Positions 25,455 to 31,923 of a stretch of 64,000 nucleotides of DNA are shown in pieces. The position numbers and the translations under genes were made by a program. The stretch covers positions 19,096 through 83,095 of the forward strand of contig JAWLCT010000011.1 of the NCBI GenBank assembly GCA_041687015.1. Reading direction: 5' to 3'. Positions within the stretch are counted from its first letter, which is position 1; each line of letters opens with the position of its first letter. The DNA comes from JALOAT01 sp041687015 (GTDB lineage: Bacteria > Pseudomonadota > Gammaproteobacteria > Thiohalomonadales > Thiohalomonadaceae). The notes beneath the pieces were generated by a model. The model saw only the letters and a program-made list of their open reading frames with translations, did not search any database and was not told the DNA's origin.

Positions 25455-27115
25455 GGAAGGGCTTCCCGCAGGCGCTGGGCGTAACGGTGCGCCAGGATGG
25501 CGAAGCGTTGCCCGTCCGGCGTATCGGCGAGGCTCTCGCGCGCCAGGGTCACATAGCCCAGGCGGTGGGCCAGGTAAGCCGCACGCTGAAACGGCAGGCG
25601 TCGCGCGGCGTGTTTGTCCCCGGACAGTTCCATGTAGCGCGTCAACAGCACATCGGCGGCCTCGGGCAACAGCTGAAATTCCTCGGTGACCGTGGCCAGA
25701 TCCCAGGCGATGTCGTTGCAACCGGGAAAAAAGTGGTCGGCATGGTGATCGAGACCATCGGTCTTGCGAAATCCCAGGGGCGTCACCAGCCATTCGTGCG
25801 GAAACATGCGACCGTCGAGCGCCACGGCGGGGGCCTCAGCGACCGCCGGATCACGGGCGAGGGCCGCGGCGCGTTCGCGCCAGGGTTCACCGAGCAATTC
25901 ACCGGCGTTCTCCACCAGCATGGCGGCGGTGGCCTGGTGGGGTGTCGACCGGGGCAGGGCGAAATGGCGTGCCATGAAGGCCAGGTAGTGCGCCACCGTG
26001 TCCAGGAAGGCCCGGCTGGCCTCACCCGGGCGCAGGGGGCGACCGGTCAGGTAGCGGTAATCCAGATAACCCTCGCGCAATGCGCCCGGCACGGGACCGA
26101 AGCCTGCCTCGGCGAGAACGGCGGCGCGGGCCAGCTTGGGCTCGCCGTAGTGGGCCAGCCCGGCGAAGCGGTAGAGCCTGGCGCCGCCATCCTCCTGTAC
26201 CACGTACTTGCGTCGCTCATGCTGGGGATGCACGGCCGGGTGTTCGTGGTCGACGTCGAAGACCGTCTCGCGCCAAGCACCGGCGGAAACGTCCCGCGCC
26301 TCCGCGAGGAACTCCGGCGGATGCCATTCGGCAACCATTTTGCGCTGGCGAGGCCAGCGTGTGCGGGCCGCCGGGGAACGCAGGCCCGCTGCGGGCGGAT
26401 CCCAACTGGAGAACAACGCGATGCGCTCGTCGGGGATGCCCAGGGTGTTGAGTGCCTCCGCTACGCCGCACAGCGACGAACCGCTCAGTCCCGGTCCCTC
26501 ATCGATCACCAGGAATTGCGCATGCGCGTTTCGCCATGCGCCGGCGAGCAGCGGGCCGATGCTCGGCTTGCGGTCGAAGGGATGCCCGCGGGGCCGCAGG
26601 GTGTGCAGGTCAACGTTCCAACCGCGTTCTGCGAGCGCCGCGCCCACCATGGCGGACAGGCCGGTGCCGATGCTGCGCAAACCGATACATACAGCCGACC
26701 CCGGTCGTTCGCCCGCAAAGCGTGCGGCCGCCACCGCAAAGGCCAGGGGATGGACACCGTAGTGGGCATAGCCTTCCGGAACCGCCGCGTGCACCAGGGG
26801 GGGAAGAAGCAGGGCACCGACGGCCCCGTGGGCGCGTCTTGCGGCCTCGAGGGCCGCTCCGCTGTCGCGCCCCCAGGCGGACCGCAGATAAGCGCGCGCG
26901 AGCCCAAGACTGGCCGTGCGCAGGGCCGCCGTGAGCGGGCTCAACTCGTCCGCCTGTGCCATCAGGGCATCGGTGAGGCCGGTCTCCAGTTCGCTGAATT
27001 CCAGGAAAACGGCCAGCAAGGCATCGCTGTCAGGGCGCGCGGCCAATCGCCGCCGCTGGCTGGCCAGGGCAGCCTGCACGTCGATGGCGACCTCGTCGGT
27101 CCGGTAGACGATCAT
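25451..27115 (-). CDS. PRTase-like/kinase-like two-domain protein of unknown pathway
   Basis: A 554-residue cytosolic protein. The N-terminal half (about 1-270) looks like a phosphoribosyltransferase: IGLRSIGTGLSAMVGAAL is followed by LVIDEGPGLSGSSLCGVAEAL, the place of a PRPP loop. The C-terminal half (about 330-554) has features of the aminoglycoside-phosphotransferase/kinase fold: GYLDYRYLTGRPL, FPHEWLV and GCNDIAWDLATVTEEF, the last resembling a catalytic and metal-binding segment. It is coupled to a HAD phosphatase. I do not recognise a named family; PRTase plus HAD modules occur in ter-type nucleotide-like pathways, a loose analogy only. Confidence 0.6.
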   Translation of the reverse strand: MIVYRTDEVAIDVQAALASQRRRLAARPDSDALLAVFLEFSELETGLTDALMAQADELSPLTAALRTASLGLARAYLRSAWGRDSGAALEAARRAHGAVGALLLPPLVHAAVPEGYAHYGVHPLAFAVAAARFAGERPGSAVCIGLRSIGTGLSAMVGAALAERGWNVDLHTLRPRGHPFDRKPSIGPLLAGAWRNAHAQFLVIDEGPGLSGSSLCGVAEALNTLGIPDERIALFSSWDPPAAGLRSPAARTRWPRQRKMVAEWHPPEFLAEARDVSAGAWRETVFDVDHEHPAVHPQHERRKYVVQEDGGARLYRFAGLAHYGEPKLARAAVLAEAGFGPVPGALREGYLDYRYLTGRPLRPGEASRAFLDTVAHYLAFMARHFALPRSTPHQATAAMLVENAGELLGEPWRERAAALARDPAVAEAPAVALDGRMFPHEWLVTPLGFRKTDGLDHHADHFFPGCNDIAWDLATVTEEFQLLPEAADVLLTRYMELSGDKHAARRLPFQRAAYLAHRLGYVTLARESLADTPDGQRFAILAHRYAQRLREALP

Positions 27116-27437
27116 CGTAGCGAACCATGGCAGAGACGCAGGTCCGGCGCCGTAACAGCCTTATCCGCCGGGCATCACGGATTTGGTGAAGCCCGCAGGC
27201 GCCGTTGCTGCCGCCCTTCCTATGCTTTGGCGAGCGGGGGCGTGTCGCTGCGCGATGCAGGGTGATCGAACAGCCTCAGGCCACGATGGTTCGTTCGGCA
27301 GGGCTTTGGTGAATCGCGGCCTGAGGCCGCTCCTACATGGAAGTGCACTAAGGATTTGCCTTGGAGGGACCCGTAATGTGCAATCCGGCAATGCAGATCG
27401 TGTATAAAGCAGCCCTCGAACAAGAACCACGAGTCCC
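27116..27437. other. Divergent intergenic region with one REP unit
   Basis: This 322-bp gap separates the divergent PRTase-like and GST genes. It contains one REP unit at 27313-27337 (listed separately). Nearer the GST gene a TATAAA (about 27406) could be a -10 box, but no convincing -35 lies 17 bp before it. I see no further gene or RNA. Confidence 0.5.
27313..27337 (-). repeat. REP unit (GTAGGAGCGGCC family)
   Basis: One copy, in reverse orientation, of the palindromic unit TGTAGGAGCGGCCTCAGGCC followed by GCGAT. Its core GCGGCC-TCA-GGCCGC folds on itself. Other copies are at 50880, 50923, 56315, 56361, 57859, 57957, 58055 and 63902. Confidence 0.85.
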
Positions 27438-28043
27438 ATGAAGCTGTTCTATTCCCCCTTTTCCCCGTTCGTGCGCAAAGTGCTGGTGTTTGCCATGGAG
27501 ACCGGCCTGGAGTCACGCATCGAGCGCCAGGTCGTGAATCCCTGGGAGCCGAATCCGGAACTCACCGAAGCCAATCCCCTGGGAAAGGTGCCCACCCTGG
27601 TCACCGACGAAGGCATGAGCCTCTACGATTCAGCCGTGATCTGCGAATACCTGGATGCCCTGCACAACTGCCCGGATCTGATCCCCCATGCGGGCCCCGA
27701 GCGTCTCAAGGCCCTGCGCCTGGAGGCGCTGGCCGACGGCATCGCCGAAGCCGCCGTGCTGCGACGCATGGAGAGCGTGCGCCCGGTATCGCTGCAATCC
27801 GAAGAATGGATGAGCCTCCAGGCGCGCACGGTGGAGCGGGGCCTGGATGCCCTGGAAGGAGAAGTGGAAAGCTGGGGCCAATGCTTCGGCATCGGCCAGA
27901 TCACCGTGGCGTGCGCGCTCGGCTATCTGGATTTTCGTTTTTCCGACGATTCCTGGCGCGCCAATCGCCCGGGACTGGCCGCCTGGCAGGCGCGAATCGC
28001 GCAACGCCCGGCGATGATCGCCACCGAACCACCCAAAGGATGA
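27438..28043 (+). CDS. Glutathione S-transferase family protein
   Basis: A 201-residue soluble protein. The thioredoxin-like N-domain has FYSPFSPFVRKVLVFAMETG and GKVPTLVTDEGMSLYDSAVI (cis-Pro and glutathione-contacting Asp-Ser), followed by an all-helical C-domain with GQITVACALGYLDFRF. It resembles the YibF/stress-type bacterial GSTs. A SIMPL gene follows 4 bp later, so the two are likely co-transcribed. Substrate unknown. Confidence 0.9.
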   Translation: MKLFYSPFSPFVRKVLVFAMETGLESRIERQVVNPWEPNPELTEANPLGKVPTLVTDEGMSLYDSAVICEYLDALHNCPDLIPHAGPERLKALRLEALADGIAEAAVLRRMESVRPVSLQSEEWMSLQARTVERGLDALEGEVESWGQCFGIGQITVACALGYLDFRFSDDSWRANRPGLAAWQARIAQRPAMIATEPPKG

Positions 28044-28047
28044 AGCC

Positions 28048-28764
28048 ATGATGCGTCATTTACGTCAGGTTGGGCTTGTAGTAGGGATGCTGCTGGCGAC
28101 CACCCTGGCGTCGGCGCAGGAAGCGGTTTCCGTCTCCCGCATCAGCGTCACCGGGCATGGCGAGATGAGCGCCATTCCGGACAGTGCCGTGCTGACCTTC
28201 GGGGTGCTGGCACGGCACGAGAACGCCGCCCAGGCCCAGGCCCAGGTCAACGGCGCCATGAACCGCGCCACCGTCGCGGTGCGCAAGCTGGGCGTGCCGG
28301 CAGAGCAGCTCACCACCACGGGCATCAATCTCGCACCGGTCTACCCCGATCGGCGCACCGCATCCGGCCAGGAAGGCAGCATCATCGCCTACCACGCCAG
28401 CAACCGTCTCGAAGTGCGTCTCGAGGGCACTGATCTGATCGGCAAGGTGATCGATGCCGCCGTGAACGCCGGCGCCAATTCCGTGGACGGCATCGCGCTG
28501 ACCTTGATCGACGACGCCCAGGAACGCCAGGAAGCCCTACGCCGCGCGGTGCTCGATGCCCGCGCCAAGGCCGAGGCGATCGCCGCCGCCATGGGGGTAC
28601 GCCTGGAAAGTGTCGAGCAGGTGGTGGAGCAGGGCGTGGGCGTCTTCACCCCGACCCTACAGCGCACCAGGGCCGCCGAAGCGGCGACGACGCCGGTGTC
28701 GCCGGGGCAGGTGAGGGTGGATGCGAATGTGCATGTGGTGTATCGGATAGCGCAGGGGTTGTGA
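28048..28764 (+). CDS. SIMPL-domain periplasmic protein
   Basis: A 238-residue protein with a signal peptide (VVGMLLATTLASAQ) and a SIMPL/BP26-like domain: ISVTGHGEMSAIPDSAVLTFGV, LTTTGINLAPVYPDR, AVNAGANSVDGIALTL and the helical ARAKAEAIAAAMGVRLESVE. Relatives such as BP26 form large oligomeric rings outside the inner membrane; YggE is linked to oxidative-stress tolerance. It directly follows the GST gene. Confidence 0.88.
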   Translation: MMRHLRQVGLVVGMLLATTLASAQEAVSVSRISVTGHGEMSAIPDSAVLTFGVLARHENAAQAQAQVNGAMNRATVAVRKLGVPAEQLTTTGINLAPVYPDRRTASGQEGSIIAYHASNRLEVRLEGTDLIGKVIDAAVNAGANSVDGIALTLIDDAQERQEALRRAVLDARAKAEAIAAAMGVRLESVEQVVEQGVGVFTPTLQRTRAAEAATTPVSPGQVRVDANVHVVYRIAQGL

Positions 28765-28818
28765 TCTGTCACCAGGCTAAGCCCGAAGGTTGGTTACACA
28801 GTGGGCGGTGCACCGCTC

Positions 28819-28940
28819 GCAGCGGCACATCCCTGTGCCGCTGTGACGTAGCACAGGGAACCGCCCCGAAGGGGCGGCGAGCCATCCGGGCGGCCTTTCT
28901 TTTGGTGACTTTTCTTTGGCCGGGCAAAGAAAAGTTACCC
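28819..28940. repeat. Array of three hairpins after the SIMPL gene
   Basis: Three palindromes lie in series: CAGCGGCACA-TCCC-TGTGCCGCTG (28820-28843), CCGCCCC-GAA-GGGGCGG (28861-28877), and a 15-bp stem GGTGACTTTTCTTTG / CAAAGAAAAGTTACC around GCCGGG (28904-28939). CCTGTGC (28833-28838) can alternatively pair with GCACAGG (28851-28857). The rest of the 284-bp gap to hflD (28941-29048) shows no gene. The last palindrome is of a type common in proteobacterial intergenic repeats and may end both convergent transcripts. Confidence 0.7.
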
Positions 28941-29048
28941 GGCGTAGGGGGACGGAATCCCCCGTTAAATACAATCTTGGGCGAAGCCCGTCGTTAGAAA
29001 TCTCAATCGAGCCCCCCCCGGGTTCCGCTCCACGCTGGCCCCCAACAC

Positions 29049-29672
29049 TTACAACGAAGACAACAACTTACCCGCCTCCTTCGCATAAGCCGCACGGCGA
29101 AACAGCAACTTCATCCGACTTCCCCCGGACTGATGCCACAACACCGCCGATCGTATGCCCGCGAGCAACAACGTCCGCACGCGATTGGCGTTTTCCGCGT
29201 GATTGAGGTAGCCATGCTCGCCCGTGACCATGATGCGGGGTTTGAGTGTGCTCACGGTGTTCACGTAGATGTCGGCGAGCGCGGCGATCACGTTGTCATG
29301 CGTCAGTGAAAACATTTCCACCTTGTTGCGGCTCAAGGCGATGCCGTTGCCGATGGCGGCGAGCAGGTCGCTGCGGCGGGCAAGCCGGCGTTCGAGATGC
29401 AGAAGCGAGATCGCATAGCGCGTCTGTTCGGCGTCACGCAGCTGTGCCTGGGTGCCCAGGTTGGCCACCAGCGCGCGTAGCCCGGCCTGCAGATTCTCGC
29501 GCCCGCCGTACACCTGATCGGTGTCATCGGCATCGATCATGAAAACACTGCTGATGGCGGTTTCCAACGCCTCGGGCGACACGCGCCCCTGACGTGCAAT
29601 TTTCTGGACCTGTTCCGCGGCCTGGAAAACGCCGGCCAGCGCGAGGGTTTGATCGGTGAGTGTCTTGCTCAT
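29049..29672 (-). CDS. hflD: High frequency lysogenization protein HflD homologue
   Basis: A 207-residue, mostly helical, membrane-associated protein. LTDQTLALAGVFQAAEQVQKIARQG, VFMIDADDTDQVYGG and SRNKVEMFSLTHDNVIAALA are diagnostic of HflD. In E. coli it opposes phage lambda CII; its housekeeping role is unclear. It directly follows mnmA with a 4-bp overlap, the standard gammaproteobacterial arrangement. Confidence 0.93.
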   Translation of the reverse strand: MSKTLTDQTLALAGVFQAAEQVQKIARQGRVSPEALETAISSVFMIDADDTDQVYGGRENLQAGLRALVANLGTQAQLRDAEQTRYAISLLHLERRLARRSDLLAAIGNGIALSRNKVEMFSLTHDNVIAALADIYVNTVSTLKPRIMVTGEHGYLNHAENANRVRTLLLAGIRSAVLWHQSGGSRMKLLFRRAAYAKEAGKLLSSL

Positions 29673-30781
29673 GGTTCGCTGAAAAACGGCGCATCACCGC
29701 CACGGTCGGTGCGTTCGATGACGCCGCCGCCCAGGCATGCTTCGCCTTGGTAGAAAACGATGGATTGTCCGGGTGTCACCGCCCATTGGGGTGCATCGAA
29801 GCGCACCGTGGCGCGTCCGTCGACCAGACGCTCAACCGTGCACGGCGCGTCGTGCTGGCGATAACGCGTCTTGGCGGTGCAGCGCAACGGCAGCGGGGGA
29901 GGCGCATCTGCCACCCAATACAGCTGGACGGCTTCCAGTGTACCGCTCAGCAGCCACGGATGATCGTGGTCCTGGGCGGCGTAGAGGACGTTGCGTTCCA
30001 TGTCCTTGCCCACCACGTACCACGGTTCTTCCCGTGCGCCGGGGCGCCCGCCGATACCCAGGCCCTGGCGCTGGCCGAGGGTGTAATACATGAGGCCTTC
30101 ATGGCGACCGAGGCGCTCGCCTTCGGGGCTGCGGATGTCGCCCGGCTGGGCAGGCAGATACTGTTTCAGGAAATCGCGGAAATTGCGCTCGCCGATGAAG
30201 CAGATGCCGGTGCTGTCCTTCTTTTGCGCCGTAACGAAGCCGTGTTCTGCCGCAAGGCGGCGCACGTCGGGTTTTGGCAGGTGGCCTACCGGAAACAGGC
30301 TGCGTGCCAGTTGGCGCTGTCCAAGGGTGTACAGAAAATAGGTCTGGTCCTTGCCGGCATCGACGCCGCGCAGCAGGCGATGGCACCCGTCGACCACGTC
30401 GGTGCGCGCGTAGTGACCGGTGGCTATGAAATCGGCACCAAGGTCCATGGCGTGTTCCAAAAAGGCCCGGAACTTGATTTCCTTGTTGCACAGCACATCC
30501 GGGTTGGGTGTGCGTCCGGCGCGGTATTCGTCAAGGAAATGACTGAACACCCGGTCCCAGTATTCGGTGGCAAAGTTGACCGTGTGCAACGGGATGCCCA
30601 GCGTATCCGCCACGGCGCGGGCATCGGCGAGGTCGGCGGCCGCGGAGCAGTAGTCGCTCGTGTCGTCCTCCTCCCAGTTTTTCATGAACAGGCCTTCGAC
30701 GTCGTAACCCTGTTCGCGGAGCAGGAGGGCGGCCACCGAGGAATCCACGCCGCCGGAGAGACCTACGATGACTTTCTTCAT
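29669..30781 (-). CDS. mnmA: tRNA-specific 2-thiouridylase
   Basis: A 370-residue enzyme that thiolates U34 of Lys, Glu and Gln tRNAs using sulfur from the Tus relay and ATP. The PP-loop GLSGGVDSSVAALLL begins at residue 8. The two catalytic cysteines are in NPDVLCNKEIKF and STGICFIGERNF. FATGHYAR and the C-terminal beta-barrel with TVRFDAPQWAVTPGQ are present. Overlaps nudJ and hflD by 4 bp each. Confidence 0.97.
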   Translation of the reverse strand: MKKVIVGLSGGVDSSVAALLLREQGYDVEGLFMKNWEEDDTSDYCSAAADLADARAVADTLGIPLHTVNFATEYWDRVFSHFLDEYRAGRTPNPDVLCNKEIKFRAFLEHAMDLGADFIATGHYARTDVVDGCHRLLRGVDAGKDQTYFLYTLGQRQLARSLFPVGHLPKPDVRRLAAEHGFVTAQKKDSTGICFIGERNFRDFLKQYLPAQPGDIRSPEGERLGRHEGLMYYTLGQRQGLGIGGRPGAREEPWYVVGKDMERNVLYAAQDHDHPWLLSGTLEAVQLYWVADAPPPLPLRCTAKTRYRQHDAPCTVERLVDGRATVRFDAPQWAVTPGQSIVFYQGEACLGGGVIERTDRGGDAPFFSEP

Positions 30782-31230
30782 GCCACTTCGACAAGCAAAG
30801 AGAGCGGATAGCGCCGGCCGGCGAGATAATCATCCACGCATTGCAGCACCATGGGGCTGCGCAGCTTGAGCCCGGCGATTTCCTCGCGTGTGTACCAGCG
30901 CGCGGCCAGCACGCCTTCGTCCAGCGCCCGGCCCGGTTCCGGATCCGAACAACTGCCGGTGAGCGCCACGCGCAGGAAGGTCACGCCGCTGGCGGGATTG
31001 CGCCAGCGATAGATGCCCACCACGGCCTCTGGCGTGAAGTGGCAGGCGGTTTCCTCCAGCACTTCACGCACGGTCGCATCGATCAGGCTTTCGCCTTCTT
31101 CGAGATGACCCGCGGGCTGGTTGTAGATGATCTCGCCGTTGATGGCCTCTTCAACGAGCAGGAAGCGGCCGTCGCGTTCGATGACGGCGGCCACGGTGGC
31201 GTTGGGTTTCCAGGGGCGGTTTGCGTTCAT
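30778..31230 (-). CDS. nudJ: NUDIX hydrolase NudJ-like
   Basis: A 150-residue hydrolase. The Nudix box reads GHLEEGESLIDATVREVLEE with the expected G-x5-E-x7-REVxEE pattern. The opening WKPNATVAAVIERDGRFLLV is typical of NudJ, which hydrolyses thiamine pyrophosphate precursors and nucleoside tri/diphosphates. It precedes mnmA with a 4-bp overlap. Its first 80 bp overlap the end of the upstream pseudouridine synthase frame, an unusually long overlap. Confidence 0.92.
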   Translation of the reverse strand: MNANRPWKPNATVAAVIERDGRFLLVEEAINGEIIYNQPAGHLEEGESLIDATVREVLEETACHFTPEAVVGIYRWRNPASGVTFLRVALTGSCSDPEPGRALDEGVLAARWYTREEIAGLKLRSPMVLQCVDDYLAGRRYPLSLLVEVA

Positions 31231-31825
31231 GTTTTTTTCGCTGTGCTGTTCCTGTTGAATGGACCGGCAACAGGGCCCGCCATTCGGATTCGGGGATTTC
31301 GCGCCAGGTGCCGGGGGCCAGGCCGTCGAGGGTCCACGGGCCCACGGACCAGCGCACCAGACGCAGCGTGGGAAAACCCACCGCAGCGGTCATACGACGC
31401 ACCTGGCGATTGCGTCCTTCCCGGAGGCGCAGTTCGATCCAGGCCGTGGGAATGGCGGCACGGTAACGCACGGGCGGTTCGCGCGGCCACAGGTCAGGTT
31501 CCGGGATGCGCCGTGCCGCCGCGGGCAGGGTGGGCCCGTCGCGCAGGACCACACCTTCGCGCAAGCGCTGCAGCGCCTCGTCGGTGGGCTCGCCTTCCAC
31601 CTGCACCCAATAAACCTTTTCCATCTTGTGTCGCGGCTGCGCCAGTCGCGCCTGCAGTGTCCCCACATCCGTGAGCACCACGAGGCCCTCGCTGTCCAGG
31701 TCGAGGCGTCCGGCCGGACGCACGTCCGGCACGTCCACGAAGGACTTGAGGGTGGTTCTGCCCTCAGCATCGGTGAATTGCGTGAGTACGCCGTAGGGCT
31801 TGTTGAACAGGAGGACTCTTGGCAT
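31151..31825 (-). CDS. RsuA/RluE-family pseudouridine synthase
   Basis: A 224-residue enzyme that isomerises uridine in rRNA. It starts directly with the catalytic domain: LLFNKPYGVLTQF, then the catalytic Asp motif PAGRLDLDSEGLVVLT, KVYWVQVEG and LREGRNRQVRRM. It lacks an S4 domain, as RluE does (23S rRNA U2457). The last 27 residues, rich in Arg/His, overlap the nudJ coding region and have no counterpart in RluE. I start at ATG 31825 because of GGAGGA upstream. Confidence 0.9.
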   Translation of the reverse strand: MPRVLLFNKPYGVLTQFTDAEGRTTLKSFVDVPDVRPAGRLDLDSEGLVVLTDVGTLQARLAQPRHKMEKVYWVQVEGEPTDEALQRLREGVVLRDGPTLPAAARRIPEPDLWPREPPVRYRAAIPTAWIELRLREGRNRQVRRMTAAVGFPTLRLVRWSVGPWTLDGLAPGTWREIPESEWRALLPVHSTGTAQRKKHERKPPLETQRHRGRRHRTRRPLPAR

Positions 31826-31850
31826 GGCTGCCGCCCGGGCAGGTTCGGCA

Positions 31851-31879
31851 TTGTATGTTAGACTCCTGAACAGTATAAA
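31851..31879 (+). promoter_or_regulatory. Candidate sigma-70 promoter of the GGDEF/EAL gene
   Basis: TTGTAT (31851-31856) and TATAAA (31874-31879) are separated by exactly 17 bp, in an AT-rich patch unusual for this genome, 45 bp ahead of the ATG at 31924. Confidence 0.5.
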
Positions 31880-31923
31880 GATTTGTACCTTCGCCCGTAA
31901 CCGTAAATAACAACACAAAAAAT

